From positions 1 to 6,150 of the forward strand of contig DATFCC010000329.1 in NCBI GenBank assembly GCA_035253505.1: 6,150 nucleotides of DNA, in the 5' to 3' direction. Each line of letters starts with the position of its first letter. Position 1 is the first letter of the stretch. Of the stretch, positions 1 through 5,992 are shown piece after piece. The DNA is from AWTP1-13 sp035253505. Lineage in GTDB: Bacteria > Pseudomonadota > Alphaproteobacteria > Rhizobiales > Hyphomicrobiaceae. The position numbers and the translations under genes were made by a program. The notes below the pieces were generated by a model. It ran no database searches. It saw only the letters and a program-made list of their open reading frames with translations, and was not told where the DNA came from.

Positions 1-207
1 GAGCGTGCCGCGCTGGAGTGGACCGAGACCCTGACCCTGGTGTCGGAAGGTGGGGTGCCGGATGAGGTGTACCAGCGGGTCAGCCGGCAATTCTCGCAAA
101 GGGAACTCGTCGATCTCACGCTGGCCGTGGTCGCCATAAACGGGTGGAACCGCATCTGCATCGGATTTGCCGTCCAGCACATGCCGGCGACGATGGCGGC
201 CGCCTGA
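1..207 (+). CDS. Carboxymuconolactone decarboxylase family (AhpD-like) protein, C-terminal fragment
   Basis: The reading frame is open from base 1 and stops at 205-207, giving 68 residues; the start lies left of the window. The visible tail contains 'ELVDLTLAVVAINGWNRI' followed by a hydrophobic stretch. This is the wording of the last helices of small alkylhydroperoxidase/carboxymuconolactone-decarboxylase (CMD) proteins, usually about 150 aa, so a little under half is present. Family members are all-helical cytoplasmic proteins acting in peroxide reduction through a Cys pair or in ring-lactone decarboxylation. The catalytic Cys/His region lies upstream of the visible part, so the activity cannot be judged. 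No downstream gene is closely coupled: 202 bases separate it from the next start, which suggests it ends its transcript. The family call is from recognition of the C-terminal motif only. Confidence 0.83.
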   Translation, partial: ERAALEWTETLTLVSEGGVPDEVYQRVSRQFSQRELVDLTLAVVAINGWNRICIGFAVQHMPATMAAA

Positions 208-231
208 GTCCCAGTGCAGGGGTGCCGCGTC

Positions 232-252
232 GGACGCGAAAAAACGCAGTCC
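232..252 (+). other. Small hairpin with A6 loop after the CMD gene
   Basis: GGAC+GCG (232-238) can pair with CGC+GTCC (245-252) with one bulged A at 248. The loop is six A residues (239-244). It lies 25 bases after the CMD stop. There is no T-run after it on the + strand, so it is at best a weak terminator or mRNA 3'-end structure. The rest of the 208-409 gap shows no small gene or recognisable promoter beyond the ribosome binding site near its end. Confidence 0.3.
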
Positions 253-398
253 TGCCATCGCGTTCCGGAGGCCACAGAGGCTCGCCCTGCCTCCGCAGAT
301 GATCGCGGCGTTGCACAGCGGCCACCCTCGCTCCCGCATCTTTCGATACCATCATCCGGCTACGAATCAGGTAAAGCCGCGTCGGGGCACCCTTCGAC

Positions 399-404
399 GG
401 AGAG
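399..404 (+). promoter_or_regulatory. Ribosome binding site deciding the barrel gene start
   Basis: GGAGAG lies 5 bases before the ATG at 410. It supports that start over the in-frame ATG at 167, which would put about 80 residues of non-secretory sequence in front of a clear signal peptide, and over the in-frame ATG at 437, which has no comparable site. Confidence 0.6.
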
Positions 405-409
405 CGGGC

Positions 410-1183
410 ATGCTGGCGGTATGGCTCAGGGCTGCAATGGCCGTGATCGGGACCGGCGTGCTCGCCGGTGCCGCGTGCGCCGACGGCATGCCATCGGGAC
501 CGCGGCCCTACACGCCGGTCTACGCCCCCGACTTGGCTCCGACCATAACCTACGACTGGTCCGGCCTGTACTTCGGGGGGCAGATCGGGGGTGCCAACTC
601 CCGCATCGAGTGGACGTACAGCCCCATCGCGGAGGAGTTCTCCCAAAGCCACACGGCTTTTGCCGGTGGTGGCCACGTCGGCCTGCAGAAGCAGTGGAGC
701 CTGTTCGTCTTCGGCGCCGAGGCCAGCTACCTCTGGATGGATCAGGAGGAGTCGACCGTCTCCTTCATTGATCCCACGACCCGGGTGTCGAGCAATGTCC
801 GCAACCTCATGCTCGTCACCGGCAAGTTCGGGTGGGCCTGGGAGAACCTTCTTGCCACCTTCCGGGGCGGCTGGGCGTCTGCAGATATCGATCTGCGCAC
901 CAGCGTGACGGGCACTGGCGTCCTGCTCACCACCTCCAGCGACCGGGAGAGCGGCTGGACGGCGGGCGCCAGCGTCGAGTACGCCCTGTGGAACCACGTC
1001 GTGCTGGGCGCCCAGTACGACTATGTGCACTTCAACGTGGGCGACCGCCTGCAGATTCCGTCGGGGGCCGGACCCGTGGGGACCAGGTCGGCCGGCGGGG
1101 TCGATATTCAGTCGGTGACGGCGCGCCTGAGCTTCAAGTTCGGCGGCCCGACCTACGATCCAGGCTCGATCCCCGTCAAGTGA
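410..1183 (+). CDS. Omp25/Omp31-like 8-stranded outer-membrane beta-barrel protein
   Basis: This is a predicted outer-membrane protein of 257 aa. Residues 1-24 form a signal peptide: one Arg at position 7, a hydrophobic core, and a likely AXA site A22-C23-A24. The mature N-terminus is a short Pro-rich segment (about 25-47). It leads to 'YDWSGLYFGGQIGGA' (48-62), the hallmark first strand of alphaproteobacterial Omp25/31-type barrels. Alternating aromatic/hydrophobic strands follow, including 'GWTAGASVEYAL' (182-193) and 'LGAQYDYVHF' (199-208). The last strand is 'SVTARLSFKFGG' (235-246), with an 11-residue tail after it, so the C-terminal aromatic is not the last residue. The length fits an 8-stranded barrel. 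Such proteins are abundant structural surface proteins, sometimes linked to peptidoglycan; no enzymatic function is implied. The next gene is an L,D-transpeptidase 222 bases downstream. The fold is clear; the specific role is not. Confidence 0.88.
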   Translation: MLAVWLRAAMAVIGTGVLAGAACADGMPSGPRPYTPVYAPDLAPTITYDWSGLYFGGQIGGANSRIEWTYSPIAEEFSQSHTAFAGGGHVGLQKQWSLFVFGAEASYLWMDQEESTVSFIDPTTRVSSNVRNLMLVTGKFGWAWENLLATFRGGWASADIDLRTSVTGTGVLLTTSSDRESGWTAGASVEYALWNHVVLGAQYDYVHFNVGDRLQIPSGAGPVGTRSAGGVDIQSVTARLSFKFGGPTYDPGSIPVK

Positions 1184-1185
1184 GG

Positions 1186-1200
1186 CGGGCTGGGTGCCCG
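1186..1200 (+). other. Short hairpin just after the barrel gene
   Basis: CGGGC (1186-1190) pairs perfectly with GCCCG (1196-1200) around the loop TGGGT. It begins 3 bases after the stop codon and has no clean T-run after it. It could be a weak terminator or a 3'-end stabiliser. The remainder of the 1184-1405 gap has an AT-richer pocket at about 1229-1257 containing TTGCCA (1234-1239), but I find no matching -10 element at normal spacing, so no promoter is called. Confidence 0.25.
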
Positions 1201-1389
1201 AGGCGTGTCCTTCTCGCCGTAAGCGCGCCAAAATTGCCACAATGAATGAGCGTAAATCCGGTGTGCATTGGCGGCGCTGGCGCACCTGCTGTGGCCCGAT
1301 TGCCATCGCGCGGGCGGTCCAGCGCGGTAGTGCCGCTCGCACGGTAGTCAGTCGTTGCCGGCGCCGGTAGGTTCGTGCGCCGGACCCCT

Positions 1390-1395
1390 GGGGAG
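1390..1395 (+). promoter_or_regulatory. Ribosome binding site deciding the L,D-transpeptidase start
   Basis: GGGGAG lies 10 bases before the ATG at 1406. It favours that start over the in-frame TTG at 1355, which would add 17 residues containing Pro, Gly and Cys ahead of the signal peptide. Confidence 0.55.
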
Positions 1396-1405
1396 ATATT
1401 TGGCG

Positions 1406-3334
1406 ATGTTGAGACGAACGGGCTCAGCGCACGCGGCTGTGCTGGCCGCAGTCGTCGCGACCATCAGCGCTCCGGCGACCGCGCAGGCCCCTGCGTCCGT
1501 TCCCCCCGACCAGCCTGCCGTCGCCACATCCTCGCCGCCGGCGGCTGCGACTGAGACCGCCAGGCCGTCGAACCCGGAATCCGCATCGCCCTCCGCGCAG
1601 CCATCGGAAGCCGCTCCGCCCCAGGCCGCGGCGGCGCCGCCGGCCCCGCCCGTCGATCCGTTGCTGGCCGAGGTGCGCCGCCAGCTGGCGGAGCCCGCCC
1701 GGGGTGCCGTCGATCGCACCGATCGCGCTGCGCTCGCCGCCTTCTACAGCGAGCGCAACGATCCGCTGCTGTGGGTGTCCGCTGAAGGGTTCACGCCGCG
1801 GGCCGAGCAAGCGATTGCTGAGATCCGCAAGGCTGACGACTGGGGCCTGTCTGCGTCGGCCTTCGAACTGCCCAATGCGGTGCCCCGCGGGTCCGATCCG
1901 GCCGTACTGGCCGCCGCCGAAATCAAGCTCGGCCTTGCCGTGCTCAAATACGCGCGCCACGCCCGCGGCGGGCGCCTCGATCCGGCAGCGATCAGCAGGC
2001 ATATCGACGTCAAGCTCAGCCTGCGCGACCCCAAGGCCGTGCTCATCGCGCTGGCCGCCACGGAGACGCCGGGCAACTACGTGCGCGACCTCCATCCCAA
2101 GCACGACCAGTTCCTGAAGCTGCGGCAGGCGCTCCTAAAGGCCCGCAGTGGTGTCGCGGCGCCGCAGCCGGAGAAGCCAGGGACGAGCAACGTGCGGCTG
2201 CCCGATGGACCTTCTTTGAAACCCGGCAGCGAGCATCCGCAGGTTGCGTTGCTGCGGCAGCGTCTCGGCCTGGCGAGCCCGCGCGGTGCCGAGACCGTCT
2301 ACGATCCCGAGCTGCAGGATGCCGTGCGCGCCTTCCAGCAGCTGCGGGGCATCCAGCCCACCGGCATCCTGACGCCCCGGACGCGCCAGGCTCTGAATGC
2401 CGGCGTCGTGGCCGAGAAGCAGGCGGCACCGGCCGGTTCCGAGCAGCAGCGTCTCATCGTGAACATGGAGCGCTGGCGCTGGATGCCCGAGCGGCTGGGC
2501 GAGTTCCACGTCCAGGACAACATCCCCGAGTTCATGGCCCGCGTGTTCAGGAAGGGCCAGTTGATCCATTCCGCCAAGATCGTTGTCGGCAAGGTCAACA
2601 CGCCCACGGCGGTGTTCTCGGCCAACATGAAGACCATCGTATTCCATCCCGAGTGGGGCGTGCCCGACTCCATCAAGATGAAGGAGATTGCGCCCTACCT
2701 GTCCGGCGGCGGCGGGGGCGGCTTCTTCTTCTTCGGCGGCGGCGATACCTCGATCCTCGAGAGGCAACGGATGCGCGTCGTCTACAACGGCCGCCCCGTG
2801 GATGCCTCGACCGTCAACTGGAGCAGCGTCGACATCCGGCGCTTCTCGTTCATCCAGTCGGCGGGGCCGCACAACGTGCTCGGCGTGGTCAAGTTCCTGT
2901 TCCCCAACAAGCATGACATCTACATGCACGATACGCCGCAGCGCGATCTCCTCGAGCATCCGCGGCGCCTTTACAGCCATGGCTGCATGCGCGTGCAGAA
3001 TCCCGGCCGGCTGGCCGAGATCATCCTGGCCGAGGACAAGGGGTGGCCGGCCGAGCAGGTGCGCGGCCTTCTCGCGCAAGGCAACAACAACGAGGTGCAG
3101 CTCTCGCGCGAGATCCCCGTGCACGTCACCTACTTCACCGCCGTGGCGGGCGAGGGGGGGCAGGTGAACCACCTTGCCGACCCCTATGGGTACGACGGCC
3201 GCATGGTCGCCGCGCTCACGGGCAAGGCGCTGCCACCCGAGGCCGTGGGTGACGACGACCCGCCGCGCGAGGCCATGCGACGCGCGCGGCAGCCGAAGCA
3301 GGCCGACTTCTTCTCAGGCTTGTTCGGCAACTGA
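1406..3334 (+). CDS. YcbB-type L,D-transpeptidase with peptidoglycan-binding domain
   Basis: A secreted periplasmic enzyme of 642 aa, expected to form 3-3 cross-links in peptidoglycan or attach proteins to it. Residues 1-26 are a signal peptide (Arg3-Arg4, Ala-rich core, cleavage at A24-T25-A26). Residues 27-84 are a low-complexity Ala/Pro/Ser linker. About 85-270 match the YcbB scaffold region ('LAAFYSERNDPLLWV'). Residues 277-331 are a peptidoglycan-binding domain ('AVRAFQQLRGIQPTG'). About 348-545 are the YkuD catalytic domain, starting 'LIVNMERWRWMPE'. It holds His508 in 'IYMHDTP' and the signature 'SHGCMRVQNP', with His525 and nucleophile Cys527, so all catalytic residues are present. 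Length is close to E. coli LdtD (about 615 aa). A Gly6-Phe4-Gly3 insert at 434-446 sits inside the catalytic domain. The C-terminal tail is charged and ends 'FFSGLFGN'. The gene appears monocistronic, with hairpins following. Confidence 0.94.
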   Translation: MLRRTGSAHAAVLAAVVATISAPATAQAPASVPPDQPAVATSSPPAAATETARPSNPESASPSAQPSEAAPPQAAAAPPAPPVDPLLAEVRRQLAEPARGAVDRTDRAALAAFYSERNDPLLWVSAEGFTPRAEQAIAEIRKADDWGLSASAFELPNAVPRGSDPAVLAAAEIKLGLAVLKYARHARGGRLDPAAISRHIDVKLSLRDPKAVLIALAATETPGNYVRDLHPKHDQFLKLRQALLKARSGVAAPQPEKPGTSNVRLPDGPSLKPGSEHPQVALLRQRLGLASPRGAETVYDPELQDAVRAFQQLRGIQPTGILTPRTRQALNAGVVAEKQAAPAGSEQQRLIVNMERWRWMPERLGEFHVQDNIPEFMARVFRKGQLIHSAKIVVGKVNTPTAVFSANMKTIVFHPEWGVPDSIKMKEIAPYLSGGGGGGFFFFGGGDTSILERQRMRVVYNGRPVDASTVNWSSVDIRRFSFIQSAGPHNVLGVVKFLFPNKHDIYMHDTPQRDLLEHPRRLYSHGCMRVQNPGRLAEIILAEDKGWPAEQVRGLLAQGNNNEVQLSREIPVHVTYFTAVAGEGGQVNHLADPYGYDGRMVAALTGKALPPEAVGDDDPPREAMRRARQPKQADFFSGLFGN

Positions 3335-3393
3335 TCGCCCCCTGCCTTCCTGCATGACGCTCCGATCCGGCGAACTCGCCTGGCCGGCTACAG

Positions 3394-3435
3394 ACCTCGA
3401 ACGTGAGCGTATCGGACCACGCTCAAACTCGAGGT
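3394..3435. repeat. Imperfect palindrome, 14 of 17 pairs
   Basis: Arms 3394-3410 and 3419-3435 flank the 8-base loop ATCGGACC. The outer 7 bp (ACCTCGA/TCGAGGT) and inner 7 bp (TGAGCGT/ACGCTCA) pair perfectly around a 3x3 internal mismatch. It starts 60 bases after the transpeptidase stop and has no T-run. It could be a mRNA 3' hairpin, part of a termination zone, or a symmetric operator; the sequence alone does not choose. Confidence 0.6.
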
Positions 3436-3441
3436 GAGCTT

Positions 3442-3463
3442 GTCCTTGGGCAGGCCCAGGGAC
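3442..3463 (+). terminator. GC-rich 9-bp hairpin, possible terminator
   Basis: GTCCTTGGG (3442-3450) pairs with CCCAGGGAC (3455-3463) over the 4-base loop CAGG, with a single G-U wobble. It follows the palindrome by only 6 bases. The compact GC stem is terminator-like. The downstream bases (CGACCCACG) lack the T-run of a canonical intrinsic terminator, so termination is tentative. Confidence 0.4.
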
Positions 3464-3628
3464 CGACCCACGTTCGTCTCACGGCGGCGCGGGAAGCCTT
3501 AGCGAACCGATGGCCTTGCGGCTAAGCTGCTTGCCGACAGGCGGCGGCCCGCGCTGAATGCGTCATGACCGAGAAGCATGGGTGGCCTCCGGCCAGCTGC
3601 GCTGCCGCTAACGCGAGGAGTTTGACGC

Positions 3629-5422
3629 ATGGCCCGCATGAAGGGTGCCGAGCTGATCACGGAATACCTGGTCAAGAACAAGATCCCCTACGTGTTCGGC
3701 ATCTGTGGGCATGGCAACGTCGGCATGCTCGACCCGCTCTATCATGCCCGCGACCGCATCAACCTGGTGTCGCCGCGTCACGAGCAGGTGGCCGCGCACA
3801 TGGCGGACGCCTATTTCCGCGTGCGCCACGAGCCGGTCGCCACGCTGACCTCGTGCGGCCCGGGGTCGTGCAACATCATCATGCCGCTGCAGGTGGCGAT
3901 GTCGGATTCTTCCGCCGTGTTCGCCATCACTGCCAATGTGCCGACCCAGCAGTTCAACCGCAGCCCGTTCCAGGAGATCAACCGCCACTACCAGGCGGAC
4001 TTCCCCAACATCGTCCGCCCGGTGGTCAAGCGCAGCTTCCAGCCGACGCGGGTGGACATGCTGCCGCTCATCCTGCGCCAGGCAATGACCACCATGCTGT
4101 CGGGCCGCCCCGGTCCCGTGAACGTCGACGTGCCCTTCAACGTGTTCCAGGAGGAGGACGACGTGGAGGTGCCGCCGGCCGCGCCCGTGCACGGTGCCAA
4201 GCGCAGCGGCGCCTCGCCCGAGGAGATCGCCGCGGCTTGCGACCTGCTGCTTGGCGCCAAGCGGCCGGTGATCTTCATCGGGCACGGCGTCACGCTGGCC
4301 GAAGCGGGCAAGGAGCTGACCGAGCTCGTGCACAGGCTGCGGGTGCCCGTCATCTCCTCGCCCAACGGCATGGGCTGTCTCGACATGACCGACCCGCTGT
4401 CGCTCGGTTTCATCGGCCGCAACGGCGCCTACGCGGCTAACGAGGCCGGGCGCCGCGCCGACGTGGTGCTCGCCGTCGGCGCGCGCTTCGACGACCGCTC
4501 GGCGTCGTCCTGGGTGCCGGGCTACTCGTGGAATTTCCCGCACAGCAAGCTGATCCACGTCGACGTCGATCACGACGAGCTCGGCCGCAACTATCCGCCC
4601 GACCTGCCCATCCTCGCCGACGCCCGCACCTTCCTGCGCCAGATGCTGGCCGAGCTGGAGCGGCGCGGGTCGAAGGCCGGCGACAGCCTGAAGGGGTGGC
4701 ACGCCCAGATCGAGGACTGGAAAGCGGCGTGGGAGAAGTTCACCGCGCCGAACTTCACCACACATGCCTCTCCAATCCGTCCGGAGCGCGTGGTGGCGGA
4801 TTGCCAGGCCGTGCTGCCGCCCGATGCGATCCTCGCCTGCGATGTGGGCGTCAACCACAACTGGTACATGCAGTTCTGGAAGGCGCGACGGCCACAGACC
4901 ATGCTCAACTCGTGGGGGTTCTCGGGCATGGGCTTCGGTGCGGCCGGCGTGCTCGGTGCCAAGCTCGCGGCGCCCGACCGGCCCTGCGTCGCCATCGCCG
5001 GCGACGGCTGCTTCTCGATGGTGCCGCACGTGCTGTGCACGGCAGTGGAGTACAACATTCCCGTCGTCTGGGTGATCTGGAACAACTTCGGCTGGGTCTC
5101 GATCCGCGATATTCAGCTCGGCATGTTCGGCGGCCGCGAGCTTGGCACCATGTTCCACGCCGGCGCCAACAACACGCCCTACAATCCGGACTTCGCCGGC
5201 TGGGCGAAGGCCAGCGGCGTCGATGCCCTGACCGTCACCAGATCGGAGGACTTCAAGGGCGCGCTCGAGCATGCCGTGAAGGCGAACAAGCCGTTCCTGC
5301 TCGACGTGCACGTCGATGCCGAGGTGCGTCCGCCTGCCACCGGCACCTGGCACCTCCCGCCGACGCCCTACAGGGAGCCTGCGTTCGGCAAGCCGTGGAC
5401 GCCGGGCGACGCGGCGCCGTAG
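3629..5422 (+). CDS. Thiamine-diphosphate-dependent enzyme, acetolactate synthase-like
   Basis: A cytoplasmic enzyme of 597 aa, the usual length for the IlvB/benzoylformate decarboxylase superfamily, which makes or breaks bonds next to a 2-keto group. GAGGAG (3615-3620) lies 8 bases before the ATG. The N-terminal pyrimidine-binding domain (1-170) has the activating Glu52 in 'SPRHEQVAAHMADAY', 'TSCGPGSCN' (74-82) and 'PFQE' (113-116). The central domain (about 195-345) has 'KRPVIFIGHGV' and 'GARFDDR' (284-290), an FAD-region motif of acetohydroxyacid synthases. The C-terminal domain has the ThDP/Mg motif GDG (458-460), then 24 residues, then Asn485-Asn486. The loop that usually reads 'GxPGG' is 'GICGHGN' (24-30). 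No small regulatory subunit gene follows, so I do not call it IlvB. Carboligase, decarboxylase or hydrolase activity are all possible. It probably heads an operon with the cupin gene 31 bases downstream. Confidence 0.92.
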   Translation: MARMKGAELITEYLVKNKIPYVFGICGHGNVGMLDPLYHARDRINLVSPRHEQVAAHMADAYFRVRHEPVATLTSCGPGSCNIIMPLQVAMSDSSAVFAITANVPTQQFNRSPFQEINRHYQADFPNIVRPVVKRSFQPTRVDMLPLILRQAMTTMLSGRPGPVNVDVPFNVFQEEDDVEVPPAAPVHGAKRSGASPEEIAAACDLLLGAKRPVIFIGHGVTLAEAGKELTELVHRLRVPVISSPNGMGCLDMTDPLSLGFIGRNGAYAANEAGRRADVVLAVGARFDDRSASSWVPGYSWNFPHSKLIHVDVDHDELGRNYPPDLPILADARTFLRQMLAELERRGSKAGDSLKGWHAQIEDWKAAWEKFTAPNFTTHASPIRPERVVADCQAVLPPDAILACDVGVNHNWYMQFWKARRPQTMLNSWGFSGMGFGAAGVLGAKLAAPDRPCVAIAGDGCFSMVPHVLCTAVEYNIPVVWVIWNNFGWVSIRDIQLGMFGGRELGTMFHAGANNTPYNPDFAGWAKASGVDALTVTRSEDFKGALEHAVKANKPFLLDVHVDAEVRPPATGTWHLPPTPYREPAFGKPWTPGDAAP

Positions 5423-5437
5423 AACGCGACCATCATC

Positions 5438-5443
5438 GGGAGG
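5438..5443 (+). promoter_or_regulatory. Ribosome binding site deciding the cupin start
   Basis: GGGAGG lies 10 bases before the ATG at 5454, in the 31-base gap after the ThDP-enzyme stop. The in-frame upstream ATG at 5316 would overlap the ThDP gene by more than 100 bases and add residues unlike a cupin. Confidence 0.55.
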
Positions 5444-5453
5444 ACCACGGGAT

Positions 5454-5831
5454 ATGTCCGAGGGCTCGAGAAAACCGTTCGTCCGCAACATTGCCGAGGT
5501 GCCGTGGCGGGAGTTTCCCAATCACTTCGGCGGTGCCTTGTCGAAGCCGCTGGTGATGCCGGAGACCGCGGGCTCCCGACATATCGACTATCGCATCTCC
5601 ATGTATCAGCCGATGGCGCGGGTGGCCCTGCACAAGCATCAGGTGCAGGAGCAGATCTATCACGTGCTCGAAGGCGAGGGGCTGATGAACATCGCAGGCA
5701 AGGCCCACGTCGTGCGCAGGCACGACGTGATCTTCCTGCCGCCGGGTGTCGAGCACGACATCGAGAACACCGGGCTGGTCGATCTCGTCTTCCTGGTCAT
5801 CACGTCGCCGGTCAGTGACGAGCCGGCATGA
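5454..5831 (+). CDS. Small single-domain cupin protein
   Basis: A 125-aa protein with one conserved beta-barrel (cupin_2-type), likely a metal-binding cytoplasmic protein. Cupin motif 1 is 'HKHQVQEQIYHVLEGEG': His60, His62 and, at the usual Glu position by spacing to Gly74, Gln67, preceded by Glu66. Motif 2 is 'LPPGVEHDIENTG' with Pro96, Gly98, His101 and Asn105. The likely ligand set is therefore His60, His62, Gln67 (or Glu66) and His101. There is no signal peptide and no DNA-binding domain, so it is an enzyme or small-molecule binder rather than a cupin regulator. Close spacing after the ThDP enzyme suggests co-transcription and a shared pathway. Small cupins act as isomerases, dioxygenases, decarboxylases or lyases; which applies here cannot be read from the sequence. 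Confidence 0.92.
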   Translation: MSEGSRKPFVRNIAEVPWREFPNHFGGALSKPLVMPETAGSRHIDYRISMYQPMARVALHKHQVQEQIYHVLEGEGLMNIAGKAHVVRRHDVIFLPPGVEHDIENTGLVDLVFLVITSPVSDEPA

Positions 5832-5835
5832 GGCG

Positions 5836-5853
5836 CCGGCGAGGGATCGCCGG
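5836..5853 (+). other. Perfect 7-bp hairpin after the cupin gene
   Basis: CCGGCGA (5836-5842) and TCGCCGG (5847-5853) pair perfectly around the tetraloop GGGA, 4 bases after the cupin stop. The following bases AATAGAAGG contain no T-run. It may mark a 3' processing or stability point between cupin and hydrolase genes, or a weak terminator. The rest of the 161-base gap has no recognisable gene or promoter. Confidence 0.45.
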
Positions 5854-5980
5854 AATAGAAGGAGGCGGCCCATCGTTCATGTGTATCGGCGTGGCGCGAT
5901 CTCATGAGGATGACGGGTGCGCCGCGTATGCTCGATTGCCGGGTCGGGGCAGCTCCGCAGCCAGCCTCGGCCAACAACAG

Positions 5981-5985
5981 GGAGG
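5981..5985 (+). promoter_or_regulatory. Ribosome binding site deciding the last gene's start
   Basis: GGAGG lies 7 bases before the ATG at 5993. The in-frame ATG at 5987 is only 1 base from it, and the in-frame ATG at 5879 would place 38 extra residues ahead of the Tat signal. Confidence 0.65.
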
Positions 5986-5992
5986 AATGACC

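Larger units (their letters stand above)
3335..3628. other. Intergenic region with tandem hairpins, no gene
   Basis: This 294-base gap separates the transpeptidase from the ThDP-enzyme gene. I see no credible small gene; the ATG at 3565 opens a frame that only shadows the next gene. It holds two hairpins, listed separately, and a looser inverted repeat CTTAGC (3498-3503) / GCTAAG (3521-3526). An 8-base segment CGAACGTG (3398-3405) is also the exact reverse complement of 3469-3476, so an alternative fold is possible. TTGCCG (3531-3536) could be a -35 element, but the hexamer 17 bases later matches a -10 poorly. The promoter of the next gene presumably lies here but cannot be placed. Confidence 0.6.

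Noticed and set aside
311..350. Promoter with TTGCAC at 311-316
   Set aside because: No acceptable -10 hexamer at 16-18 bases spacing; the GC-rich context makes a single-hexamer match uninformative.
167..409. N-terminal extension of the barrel protein from ATG 167
   Set aside because: It would overlap the CMD gene and hide the signal peptide; the ribosome binding site at 399-404 supports 410.
467..481. Lipoprotein signal at Cys23 of the barrel protein
   Set aside because: The residues before Cys23 are Gly-Ala-Ala, lacking the Leu-type residue at -3 of a lipobox; an ordinary AXA cleavage after Ala24 fits better.
116..1342. 408-codon open frame on the - strand across the barrel gene
   Set aside because: It overlaps the CMD tail, two gaps and the barrel gene without recognisable motifs; codon-bias shadow.
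2135..3172. 345-codon open frame on the - strand, antisense to the transpeptidase
   Set aside because: Same shadow effect; the + strand carries all catalytic motifs and the antisense translation has no family resemblance.
3629..5422. Naming the ThDP enzyme ilvB (biosynthetic acetolactate synthase)
   Set aside because: No small-subunit gene follows, the neighbours are a cupin and an exported hydrolase, and the first glycine loop differs from AHAS.
3608..5521. 637-codon open frame on the - strand, antisense to the ThDP enzyme
   Set aside because: It mirrors a strongly recognisable + strand gene in GC-rich DNA, where antisense frames stay open through codon bias. Its translation is rich in His, Arg, Gly and Val with no recognisable domain.
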